This document shows positions 13,326 to 23,570 of a stretch of 64,000 nucleotides of DNA, in pieces. The notes below the pieces were generated by a model. The model made no database searches. It was not told the origin of the DNA and saw nothing but the letters and a program-made list of their open reading frames with translations. The DNA lies in the NCBI GenBank assembly GCA_021234155.1, contig JAJEKV010000039.1, forward strand, positions 3,640,745 through 3,704,744. The letters are read 5' to 3'. Positions within the stretch are counted from its first letter, which is position 1. Each line of letters begins with the position of its first letter. Made by a program: the position numbers and the translations under genes. The DNA comes from Isoetes taiwanensis. Lineage: Eukaryota > Streptophyta > Lycopodiopsida > Isoetales > Isoetaceae.

Positions 13326-13750
13326 GATGCTGCATTGGCTTTCGGTCGAATTTGTACACTCCCTCATAGTATAAATACTTGTATATATATATATATATAT
13401 TATATATTATATATATATATATATATATTTTTTTTTGGCGGGTACAGACGCTAAACCTTCATTTTCGCGACGTGAAAAACTTCAAGCGTCTGGCAGCGAA
13501 GGTTCAGCGTCTGTAAATTTGAATTTCAAAAAATATATATATATTTTCGCGTCGCGATTTTCAATTGTTTACAGACTGTGAAAAACTTTCAGCGTCTGTG
13601 AATTAAAAGGTTTCACAGACGACGGCGAAAATCTTCCGCACCGGATTTTTTTTGCCAGTATTTTTTACGTTTTATACGGCAAATATGTGCCGTATCATAC
13701 AATTCATACGTATTCCGTATAAAACGTACAGCGTATTGAACCTATCCCTG

Positions 13751-14399
13751 TCGATGACCGCATTTAAGAATATTCCTGTTCTTGCATTCAACTACTCCAT
13801 TCTGTTGCAGTGTAGAATTGCATGTGATTTGTCTCCTTATTTCATGATCAGGGCAGTATGTCTTAAACTCCTTAGCTCTTAGGCAATAGCATTTTTTTTT
13901 TCTAGAATGGTCAACAATAAATGTGATAAAATATCACCTTCCAGTTATATTTACCACATTTAATAGTCCACAAAGATATGTATGAATAAGATCTAATATT
14001 CTAGTAGTTGTTTTTGCTCACTTGGGAAATGGGAGTCCTGTATGCTTTCCCGCCATACAATCTGAGCATACAAATGCTTTGTTTTCTCTTTCCTCGTCAT
14101 TTCCCTTTTGTGCAAGGATTAACCCCTTCTTTATTATGTATGTAATGTTGTTCATACTTGTATGAGCTAGTCTTTCGTGCTAGATTGTCTTTGGAGTTAA
14201 TGAAATGGTGTTTATATTGTCAGTCCTATTCTTATTATAAAACACCAAACAGACTGCCAACTCGATGTGTCAAAAACTTGATTTTATTATGATAAAGCAC
14301 TTTACATGGCGTTTGTTGAAACAAACTTCAAAGCCCATGTCTACAAGCTGAGTTACAGAAATGAAATTTTTGACTTGTGACGGAACACATAAAACATCA
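13751..14399 (-). pseudogene. Copia GAG-pre-integrase and integrase N-terminal part
   Basis: Minus-strand wording in order: VTQLVDMGFEVCF (the usual 'SVSQL' segment), then ERLAHTSMNNITYI, FVCSDCMAGKHTGLPFPK (the HHCC-type C-x2-C part), DLIHT.LCGL, YFITFIVDHSRKK, and TLQQNGVVECKNRN (the 'QNGVVERKNRT' block). Stops interrupt it. Conserved integrase wording continues beyond the hAT insertion at 9397. Confidence 0.82.
14395..14399. repeat. 5-bp target-site duplication of the Ty3 element (left)
   Basis: The sequence catca directly precedes the TG of the 5' LTR. The same five bases follow the CA of the 3' LTR at 25792-25796. Confidence 0.9.
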
Positions 14400-14981
14400 T
14401 GTTAGTCCTGTACGTGCTGGTACAGGACTATTCATGCACACGACGGACCAGGTCAAGGCTAAGGATCTGCAGTCAGGCACGGGTCAGTCGTCAAAGGCCC
14501 CGCAGAAGACCAAGCAGTCAAAGACCGTGCCTGTTACCAAGAGGAGGCGCTCAGATAAGTGACGATCCGTCACCGCCAGCATCAGCGTCAGCGTGATTTC
14601 AGGCACTTCAAGAGGCACCGCCAACATTCCTACAAATCAGGCCTCTTCCCATGAGTCGGCACCGAAATCAGTCAAGTGTCTATATTGGGCCAAAGGCCAT
14701 TGTACTATATATATGACTAGAGCTAGCACTCGAGTTTTTAGATGAGTTTTGAGTCTTGTCTCACTTCAGTTTTCTCTCGATTGCGAGAGTTCATGTATCT
14801 TCATTGACATCAAGGAAGTTGTTCTCATTATTGTCTCAATTGTTCTCTTTTGCTTTCTTTCCTCTTTTCACTTGTTCCTCTTGCAAATCCCGCGTGACAT
14901 AGCTCCCGGATTCTCCTGTTAGATCCAAGGGTCCTCACAGAGGGCTGTCTTGCAGGAGTTCCCGAACCCAGACCCCAAACA
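14400..14981 (+). repeat. 5' LTR of the Ty3 element
   Basis: It begins TGTTAG and ends CCCAAACA, and pairs with 25213-25791. The distal ~280 bp (from 'gagttttgagtcttgtctc') is nearly identical between the LTRs. The proximal ~200 bp (14470-14680) is much more diverged, with many single-base indels. A TATA-like run, ctatatatatgac, is present about two thirds of the way along in both. Confidence 0.92.
14703..14715 (+). promoter_or_regulatory. TATA-like element in the 5' LTR
   Basis: The run actatatatatgac is conserved at the matching position of the 3' LTR (about 25517-25530). It lies upstream of the region of strongest LTR identity, which fits a core promoter at the U3/R boundary. This is inferred from position and composition only. 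Confidence 0.45.
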
Positions 14982-14982
14982 C

Positions 14983-14999
14983 TGTCGCCGCTGCCGGGT
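14983..14999 (+). promoter_or_regulatory. Primer-binding site, tRNA-Asp-like
   Basis: One base after the LTR end lies tgtcgccgctgccgggt. It resembles the tggcgccgttgccggg PBS used by many plant Athila/Tat elements and taken as complementary to the 3' end of tRNA-Asp. Two mismatches to that form are visible. Confidence 0.6.
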
Positions 15000-15028
15000 C
15001 TGATCTTTCTTTTTCCTTTCTTTCCATC

Positions 15029-16790
15029 ATGTCGGCTAGAGGTTTCACTCCTGACGAACTTCTTTGCCAAACGGCAGCTCGACTGGAGCGCCATCAACGA
15101 CGCGAGGCTGTTCGGGATATGTATGATTCTACCTATGACATTGACGGTGGTCGTGTCCGCTCCAGAGCTCAGTCGGCACCGCCTACCCCTCGTGCTCATT
15201 CTCGACCAGGGTCTCCCCCTGTGTGCAGGCATTGCTCTCAACCTCAGTCCCCACAACATACACCTGTTCAGCCCACGCCTCACTATTTCCAGACTCCAGA
15301 CAGCACCTACATTCATATACCTTCCGGTCACACCCCTCAGCCGTCACAACCTTCTTCACCTCCTGCTGGGATCGGCTACCATCACGTGTCCTTTGGCCCT
15401 CCCCACGTTCACGAATTTCAGTCTTCATCTTTTCAGCACGCTCTTCCTGTTTACCAAACCACTGATCTCAAGCCTAATGAGGAGGGCTCTCATGATCCTT
15501 CCCCACCTGATGCTACTTTCTATGGACCACCGGGTTTTTCAGTCCCACCCCCTTGCTCTCAGTCCCAGGCTGTTCCACCTCTCCATGCTTCTGCATATCC
15601 TCCACCAAATCCACCTGTCTATGCGCAAGTTCTGCCTTCATCTCCCACTCATAATTTGAAGCTGACTTACCCAACTTTTGGCAACACTAAAGGCAAACCT
15701 CTGGATCAGAGTGCTCAAGCCCACATGGAGGAATTTGAAGCCTTGGCCATTCTGAATGGTCATGCGCAGCCACAACTCAAATTTCATACCTTTTCGACCA
15801 CGCTCAGAGGCGCCCCTCATCAGTGGTTAATGGCCAACAAAAGTCCTTTGAAAGCGAGTTGGCATAAAATGAAAGCGGCATTCCTTTTCTCATTATGGCA
15901 CCACGGATGATGATCAACTTCTTCTCAAGCAACTCAATGACCTTGGCCAAGAGCCCGCGGAGTGGCCGGGGATTTTTGCGGACCGTCTACACATTTCGTC
16001 GGTAAACTCGGGAGTACCCCCACGCAATTTCTTTATGCGGTTTCTGCAGGGCCTTCCTCCTGCCATTCGACTCATGACAGAATACCTGCGTCCAAAGTCT
16101 CTGGAGCAGGCCATTGAATTGGTCAATCACTCGGTCAATGTTTCTTCTCGAGGTGTTGCTCTCACGGAACTCCCTTTCATGCCGCCCGTCATGGTTCCAC
16201 AAAATTCTGTTCAGCCTCAGCAAACAAATCCCTGGCGCTCATAGATGCGGTGTCATATTTGTAAATATCAAGGCCATCGACAAATGAATGCAACTCCTCC
16301 AATGGACCTCCCTCTTTGTAAAAGGTGCAATATGTGCAACCCATAGCGGAAGAATGCACTCGTTCTCATCCTATACCCGCCGGGAACAAAATGGTTTTTC
16401 AAGTCGGACCACGCCTCAACAACACGATCATATCAGCCTCGGCAATATCAAACTCCACAACCGCAGCAGTATCAACAAACGCAGCCATCTCGGCAGACCC
16501 ACGGGGGATAAGGCAACCGTCCTCCCTTTGATCCTTCAAAGGCTCAATGTTGGGGTCACACCACCACGGCGTGTCCTCACCTTCCTCAAGTTCAAGTCCA
16601 ACTTCGGGTTCAAATCAACCGGCTTGATGCGTCTCACGGCTTATCAACTCACGGGTGGCCAGCGGTAAATAGGGCCCTCGTCTGTTTTGAGGAAGCCCCT
16701 CGGCCGCCTCAACAACGGCGACCTCAGCGGCGACATCTACCTCCAATCCTATGGATCAACAAGCCCAAGAGAAGATTTATCGGGCGAACC
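15029..16790 (+). pseudogene. Ty3 gag (frameshifted)
   Basis: It starts MSARGFTPDELLCQTAARLERHQRREAVR. A Pro/Ser/His-rich region follows to about residue 200, then the gag core: LTYPTFGNTKG, AQAHMEEFEALAILNGH, KFHTFSTTLRGAPHQWLM. The first frame ends at 15910. A frameshift near 15890 moves the continuation (DDDQLLLKQLNDLGQEPAEWPGIF..RFLQGLPPAIRLMTEYLRP) to another frame that ends at 16244. A zinc-knuckle-like CHICKYQGHR follows at about 16255, without a clear final Cys. Beyond that the frame is lost. Confidence 0.78.
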
Positions 16791-17169
16791 CTCAGTCCAG
16801 CCGGTCCAATTGGGTTGGTCTCGTCACCACGTCACACACGGGCTTCCGCCCTTTGACCATCATCCCTCGACGACCGCAACCCGCCTTTCTTTGTGGAAGC
16901 GATCCCTCATGGCGATGATAAAAAGTTCGCCGCGCTGATCTTGACAAACTCATGCCTCACGTCATGCCTAAAGTGAGACAAAGTATTCTGAAACTCATGC
17001 AGGCTGCGGAAGGTCGCACACTGGCAAATGTTCACGCCACCACTAGAGCTCAGCAGCGTCAGGCAGCGCCGTCATCATCTGGGCACTGCGCTCTCAACCG
17101 TATCCAAATATTTGCTGCTGAGGTAGAGCTTCTCAAAAAGTCGCTTCTTTATTACGGAACTCGGCTCCT

Positions 17170-17844
17170 TTGGACCTGCGGACCCCTTTTCACATGTTCC
17201 TTTGGAACTTCGGGGAAGAACTTCGCCAAGATCAAGATTCCTTTGAGCACGGCCACCATTTTGAAACTCGTCCGGCTCTCAAAGATGGGTTACCTCTTCC
17301 CACGGTTACGGTTGGGTTATTTGCGACCTCAACACCCACGGTGCACGCCACGGTGGGCAATCAGCACATCACTCATGTCCAAATTGATGGTGGTAGTGCC
17401 GTCAATCTTATTACTGATAAACTTAGGAAGCAATTGGGCATCAAACAATTATACCGTGCTCCTTATGACATCAAGTTGGCAAATGGCCATATCACACGCC
17501 CTCAAGGTGTCACTCCTCTTCTCCATATCAGCATTGGTGATCTCAAATTCCCATTGGAATTTGGTGTTTGGAAAGCTGGAGAAGATCTTGGTGATTATGA
17601 AATACTGGTTGGACGACCTTTTCTCTGCCAGGCTAAGAGTATTCATTACTGGGCCATGGACCAACTTGTTATCACTGATGGACATCCCAATGCCACAATG
17701 GATCTAGAAACTGGCAAATTGATCTCTGTCGAGAATGCAGAACCTTCAATCTCAGACACTGACTCTGAAGAAGCACAAAATATTTATCATGTTCAAGCTC
17801 CACCCCTTGCGGAGTGCCTCTTTCCTCCCTACCGAATGCTGTGA
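17170..17844 (+). pseudogene. Ty3 aspartic protease region
   Basis: The frame carries HATVGNQHITHVQIDGGSAVNLITDKL. IDGGSA is the Asp active-site loop in the D-G-G-S form common in Tat/Athila proteases. YDIKLANGHITRPQGVTPLLHISIGDLKFPLEFGV and the distal YEILVGRPFL ('ILGRPFL' motif) follow. The protease segment itself looks intact over about 150 residues, but upstream and downstream polyprotein frames do not join it. Confidence 0.75.
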
Positions 17845-18369
17845 TCCTTGGGGAGATGGCCTTAGATCGAGGGACGGTGTGGCAGCTCTCTTGGACCCGT
17901 ACCTGGCTTCCTGCAATCACATTCAACGTCTTGATCATTTTTCAGACAACACCCCTTCTTGGCTTGTTGATGTTAATGCCGTCATGAAGCAACCCTTGCT
18001 TGATGACTTTTCGGCCGATGACCTTTTTTCTTCACTACTCAAAATCTTTGCTCCTCCGTCATACTTCAACCTCCTGCTCATCGGGTTAAGGACCGCGGAG
18101 GTCGTTCCTCATATTCAAACTCGAAGTGGAAATCGTGGACATTGGTAACAATCAACCGGTCCGATTATTTTGCTCATCTTCCATCCACCTATATAAAGCA
18201 CGCAGCGGTGGCGTTGTTCAAGAAGTTCAAACATATTTTTGCTTGGAGTTACAAAGACCTTCGAGGTATCAAAAAGAGTTGGGGAACTCACCATTCCTAC
18301 CAAAACGATGCGCCCAATCTAGCAGCGCGATGCAGGCTCAACCCAAATTACGTGGCCAGGTGTCAAGGC

Positions 18370-19590
18370 GAAATTGACAAACTCTTTCTTTGCTGGCCTG
18401 ATTTATGAGGTCAAACACTCTGAATGGGTGAGCCCCATCGTCATTGCTCTCAAACACAATGGTAAGATCCGCGTTTGCATGGACTACAGAAAACTCAATC
18501 AAGCTACGGAGCGTGATCACTTTCCGCTTCCCTTCACAGACCAGGTTCTTGAAGAAGTTCTTTGGTCATGAGATGTACTCTTTCATGGATGGTTTCTCAC
18601 GGGTACAATCAAATTTCTATCAAGAAAGAAGATCAACTAAAACTACCTTCACCACCCAGGTAGGCATTTTTTCGCCTACAAGGTGGTCCCTTTTGGTCTA
18701 TCAAACTCTCCTTCAACCTTTCAGCGCATCATGCTCTCTGTCTTTCAAGACTATATGAAGGAAAAACCTTTTCTCCAGATCATTCAAAATGATTTTTCAG
18801 CCTACATCTCCATGGATGATCACTTGGAGAAGTTAGAGCTTGTCTTTCAAAAATGTGATGAATCTGGCATTAGTCTCAACCCTGAGAAGTGCACTTTCTG
18901 CGTCACCTCAGGCGTTCTTTTGGGTCATGTGGTAAGTAAAGATGGCATCACCACGGATCCTGCTAAAATAAGTTGTGTACTGAAGGCTCAAGCACCCTCA
19001 AATATCAAAGAGACACGTTCCTTCCTGGGTAAGGTTAATTACTATTCCACCTTTATACCTGGACTTGCAGCTATAGCTGATCCCATTCATAAACTCATGG
19101 GTGATGAATCCACTTGGGCTTGGAATCCCCAAGCGGAAGCTGCTTTTCAGAAGTTGAAGCTGTTACTTACTCAGGCCCCGGTACTTGTTCCTCCTCAATG
19201 GGACAAGCCCTTCCATGTTCATGTTGATGTCTCTGCTTTTGCCATTGGTGCTGTTCTTTCTCAGGCCTATGATGAGCGCACGGATAAACCCATCCGCTAT
19301 GCCGGTAGGAAACTCAATCTGCTTTGTGGCGCGCAACTACTTTGCCGCGGGCGGAAGCCTTGGGCTTAGTCTTACGTGTCCAGCGTTTTGTCATTATTTG
19401 TTGGGAAGCGGATCAAGTTCTTTGTTGATCATCAAGCTCTTCTTTATTTAATCAACAAAGCCGCCACGGATAGAATTGCTTTCGTTGGGTCCTTCTTACG
19501 CAAAATTAAAGCTCCTTTTGAAATTGTTCATAAAGGCGAGGCAAGTCTCATGTGGTGCCTGATTATCTTTCGCGCATCCCACGGATGATC
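18370..19590 (+). pseudogene. Ty3 reverse transcriptase and RNase H, active site lost
   Basis: RT motifs appear as EWVSPIVIALKHNGKIRVCMDYRKLNQAT and DHFPLPFTDQVLEEV in one frame (18374-18571). VPFGLSNSPSTFQRIMLSVF, HLEKLELVF, SLNPEKCTFCV and GHVVSKDGI follow in a second (18683-19369). The tether and RNase H follow as FLGKVNYYSTFIPGLAAIADP and PFHVHVDVSAFAIGAVLSQ. Where the catalytic Y-L-D-D box should be, before DFSAY, the sequence reads IIQND. RNase H continues frameshifted (FVDHQALLYLINK near 19415). The enzyme is inferred to be dead. Confidence 0.82.
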
Positions 19591-19749
19591 CCTCCACGGG
19601 TGTTTTACGATGCATTTCGGACACTTTCGGTTGTTCTGGTCGCGACCCGCCCCATTGGTTTCACAACTTTCGGCAATATCTTCTCTTTGGTGCTCTTCCT
19701 CCGGGCGATCCGATGCTCTCTCGGAAAAGCTTGGCTCATGCGCCCGTCG

Positions 19750-21310
19750 GTTTATCACGAGAGGTAAAGTGATTACACCGCGGTTGCGGGCCATCTATAC
19801 AAGCGGTAAAGACATGGTCCTCCGTCGTTGTGTCCTCCCTTATGAGGTGCCGATATTGTTCGACAAGCTCATGATAGGCTTGGTGGTGGTCATTTTAGTG
19901 GTGGCGCCCGACGACGCGCCAAAATTCTTTTGGCGGGATACGCCCGCCCACGCTCTTCAAAGATGCCCGCTTATGCTGCGCCGCGTGTGGCGTCTGTCGG
20001 CGTGTGGGGAAGCCACGGCCCGTGGCGGCTCTTCCATTGGCGCCGTTAAGCCCGCCACTTCCCCCCGACAAATGGGGAATGGACTTTGTGGGGCCCATGG
20101 ACCCACCGGCGGCGACACACCGTGCGCTACATTCTGGTCATCACGGATTATGCTACCAAATGGGCGGAAGCTTGTGCATTTCGGACAACTTGCTTTGCCG
20201 ATCTGACCAAGGTTCTTTTGCGCACATCATCCGCAGCGTTTTGGTTGTCCCACGGAACTTGTTAGTGATCGTGGCGTGCATTTTGTCAATCATACCATCA
20301 AGGAGCTGACGGACTATCTTCACATCCAATACCGGAAGAGTACACCTTACTATCCTCAAGGAAATGGCTTGGCTGAAAGCACCAACAAAACTCTCATCAC
20401 TGTTCTTAAGAAAATTTGTGATGCTTCTCGTACAGATTGGCAAGACACGTTGCCTACTGTTCTTTGGGCTTACAACACGAGTTTTAAAATTGCCTGGCCA
20501 CACTCCTTTCAAATTGGTTTATGGTCAAGAAGCTCTTATGCCCTTCGAATATATTCTTCCGACTCTCCGTTTCCAACTTGCTACAGCACATAATCCACCT
20601 GCTGCACTCAAGGAACGGGTTTACCAATTGGAACAGTTGGATGAACTTAGGCGAGACGCTTACATTCATGTTCTTCATGGACAACAGTTGCGGGTAAAAG
20701 CATGCTACGGTGTACCACTTTTGGAACCCTCAAAAGTACCTACACTGGGTACTTTTAAAACTGGTACTTTCTGTTTATTCTTTCCATTAAAATCAATCAA
20801 AAAATTTTGAATTGTGGGTCAATAACATGACAATCTATAGTACTAGAGGATAACAATACTATTAGAGACTAAAATAAAGAAATTAACTCTCAAACTTATT
20901 GTTAATTGTGGCATTTATGCAAGTTCCTAGTACCCAGTGCTGGGTACTTTTCTGGGTAGTTTCGCACTCCCTAAAAAGTACTTTAGATGGTACACCCTAG
21001 CATGCTTTTACCCTTGCAGAAATCGTTACATGACAAACGTCTTAAGACAAAAACATTCAAAGAAGGTGATTTGGTTCTTCTTTATGATTCTCGTTACAAA
21101 AATTTTCCGGGCAAGTTAAAGTTCAGATGGCTTGGTCCTTATCAAATTATTCAAGTTGTTCAACCCAGTGTTTTCAAGCTGGCCGAATTAGATGGCAGTG
21201 CATTACCTACTCTGGTTAATGGCTTTCGCCTTAAGCAATTTCATACAGAAGCTACAGACAGTTCTACAAATGATGCACCACAAAGTCCTGAAACAACAGA
21301 TAGTGACTAA
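19750..21310 (+). pseudogene. Ty3 integrase, interrupted by a MITE
   Basis: The order is degraded zinc-binding wording (GGGHFSGG, KILLAGY near 19870-19940), then PDKWGMDFVGPM (20065), YILVITDYATKWAEA (20130), and SDRGVHFVNHTIKEL with YRKSTPYYPQGNGLAE..NKTL (20270-20400), which carries the D and E of the DDE triad. After that come WAYNTSFK, ERVYQLEQLDELRRDAYIHVLH, and beyond the MITE FKEGDLVLLYDSRYKNFPGKLKFRWLGPY, the GPY/F module. Frames change several times. Across the MITE the protein reading resumes exactly after removal of the element and one TSD copy. Confidence 0.83.
20692..21013. mobile_element. MITE (322 bp) inside the Ty3 integrase
   Basis: Terminal inverted repeats of 26 bp with one mismatch: gggtaaaagcatgctacggt at 20692 and the complement ending tagcatgcttttaccc at 21013. 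A 4-bp ttgc flanks both sides (20688-20691, 21014-21017). The inner part has further inverted copies of 'gggtactttt'. No coding capacity. The superfamily is unsettled because a 4-bp TSD does not fit the common plant MITE groups well. Confidence 0.85.
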
Positions 21311-22241
21311 AAGCGGCATATTTATATTACTAGAGGCAAATTACAAAATGTGAGCATTGCCCACTTACTTCCGCTATGAGCAGAGCTCTATGGGCAGTGC
21401 CCTATTTACAAAATCCTAAGATTAAAACCCCTCTTCTCCGGGTTGGGAGCAGAGGTGATGCGGAGGATGTGGTAGTAGTTCTGCTCCGGATCCCATCGCA
21501 GATGCACCACCACCTCCATCAGATTGGTCAGCGGGTCGGGATGCTCAGCCATCCCACTGCACCAGCCATCCATAGGGATGCCACGGTTGTGGCACTTCCA
21601 GAGATCCAGACAGTTCATCTTGCAGGTGATCCATTCCAGGCAATTGCTAGGCATTGTGCAGTTCTCGTTCAGACTAGCCGCTGCCATACTCATCGTCGCC
21701 AAGGGTGTCTCAGCTTCGCCCACTGCTCGTCTTATATAGCCCAACCGACGGGAATCCTGTCGACGTGGACCAATCAGCAAACTCGCCGACGTGGTTGCAA
21801 TGCAAGGCTGTTTCTAAATTGGAATCTTTTCTCCCGCCGCATATCTAGCAATGGTACCTTTTAACACCTTCGTTTTAATGATATCCCACTTCGAGTTGCC
21901 CGCATTAAATGATATTCCTTCTTTTCACGCCCGTCGAACATTAATATGTGTACCTTCGTCAGCTGTCGCATCCGATCGTTCATTTACGTCACATCTCCAC
22001 CGTTCATTGTTTCTCCCTTAACAGCTTGGGGACTTAGCCAAATTTTTGCCTCTCAATCGACTCCTTCGCATCTCTTGCCACCTGGCATCATCAACGGTCG
22101 TCGTTTCATTCTCGTCATGCCCCTTCGCACAACACTTGTGCGCCCTAAAAACCTTTTCGTCCATCTTCGTTTTCGTCTTCCGCTCTCCGCCCTCCGGCTT
22201 CTCCACACAGTTCTTCTTGTTCCTCTCCGACGCTCTTCGCC

Positions 22242-23570
22242 ATGGCTGCTTTACCAAAATTTCCTCAACTTCAAGCTTCGGCTCAACGGGATCCGGCTCT
22301 TTTTGAGTCCGTGACCTTCTCGACACCCACCTTTCGCGAGGCCCTAGTTGGTCCGAGTCGCGAAGTGGCGGAACGCCAGGAGCTTTACGAATTCTCACAA
22401 ACGGACCTCCCTGCCCCCAATCCAGAGCAATTGAAGCATTCGTCGCTCATATAGTCAACAGCCTGGAAGGATACGCTACCACGGTCGATGGCACCACCAT
22501 TTTGCTTACTCAGGCTCTGATTTCTGAGGTATTCCACATTCCTCTTAAAAGACCTTCTTTATCTTGGGCTGCCTTATAGGACCTGGATGTCACTCAGTTT
22601 GGCGTTGTTCCATATCAAGCCAACATGCATCGCCTGACCAATATTGCCAAGACCCATGATACTTTTGTAAAGTTTCTGTGGCGAAAATTGCTTGGGTATT
22701 CTATCAAGAACACCCATATCAATAAACAGTTCTACAATGTTGTTATCACGGCCATCCGCTCCACTCACCATATTGATTGGCCACAAATGCTGTTCTTCTG
22801 ACTCCTTCATGAAGTGGATCGCATTCGGGCTGCCCCCTCTTCTGTCTTTGAAGCCTCAGTGGGTGTCCATCTTTAAGCCCTCATCCGTCATTACATTCCT
22901 CTTCCTGGGTCCCCTTCCATTTCTCATACCTCCACTCATCAATCTTTTCATTCCCTTCCTCAAAACCAATCGGTTGGTACTTCACGCCCTTCTTCTCCTG
23001 GTCATGTCCAACACAACGCCACGCATGTCACTGTCTCCTCTTCCTCCACAGAATCCATGCCCTCCTCTTCTCATCATGTCTCTCAGACGTCACAAACACG
23101 GCAACACCAGGACCCTGCACCTCCACATCCTCGCCAGCTCCTGTATCAATACCAACAGGATGTTCAAGCCGTTGTCCTCAAGTTACAAGAATCCCAAGAA
23201 GTTCTCATGAATGGAGTTCAAGCGTCTCTGGAGGCATCGGAAGCTGTTCACAGGGATCTTCAAGCTGCCACCCGCGGGGTTCGGACCACGGAAGACAAAC
23301 TTCAAGAAAAAGCAGCTCTCTTACGGGCGAGTGAGGATCTCAAAATTGCACAAGATCGAGAACAGCACGCTGGCGATCAAGCGAGGCTCGATTTGCGGTC
23401 CACCATTCAAGAATTGTTGGAGCACGCGTCAAAGCTAAGGATACCCTCACGAGGCGACAAAGATAAAGACCTTGCCAAACTTAACACCCGTATCACGAGC
23501 TTTCTCAAAGTTACGACACTCAAGTCCATGACCTTACGAGAGCGAGATGCTTTCGAATCACCTCCTTAGA
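22242..23570 (+). pseudogene. Accessory ORF downstream of Ty3 pol, coiled-coil C-terminus
   Basis: The reading starts MAALPKFPQLQASAQRDPALFES at 22242 and continues with a frameshift near 22425 and stops. It includes FVAHIVNSLEGYATTVDGTTILLTQALISEVFHIP, QFGVVPYQANMHRLTNIAK and NKQFYNVVITAIRSTHHIDWPQMLF, which resemble the plant-transposon/mobile-type domain found in accessory ORFs of large Ty3 elements. A Ser/Thr/His/Gln-rich linker follows (22920-23130), then a long heptad-rich segment (QDVQAVVLKLQESQEVLMNGV to ELLEHASKL, 23150-23440) that should form a coiled coil. The domain link is by resemblance only. It sits where Athila elements carry an env-like ORF. Confidence 0.55.

Larger units (their letters stand above)
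9398..13750. mobile_element. hAT-type DNA transposon, non-autonomous, 4353 bp
   Basis: The ends are inverted: CAGGGATAGGTTC at 9398-9410 and its exact complement at 13738-13750. The match extends to 19 bp with one mismatch. An 8-bp duplication, tcgatgac, flanks it (9390-9397 and 13751-13758). CAGGG ends with an 8-bp TSD are the hAT signature. Subterminal zones (9500-9690 and 13430-13640) are dense in short repeats containing 'cgtctgtgaa' or 'agcgtc' in both orientations, as hAT transposases often require. No hAT transposase domain is visible. The interior holds a gaatct satellite-like block. It sits inside the copia integrase. Confidence 0.85.

Noticed and set aside
22018-22398. 126-aa antisense charged ORF in the Ty3 3' region
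   Set aside because: Overlaps the start of the sense accessory ORF. No recognised motif.
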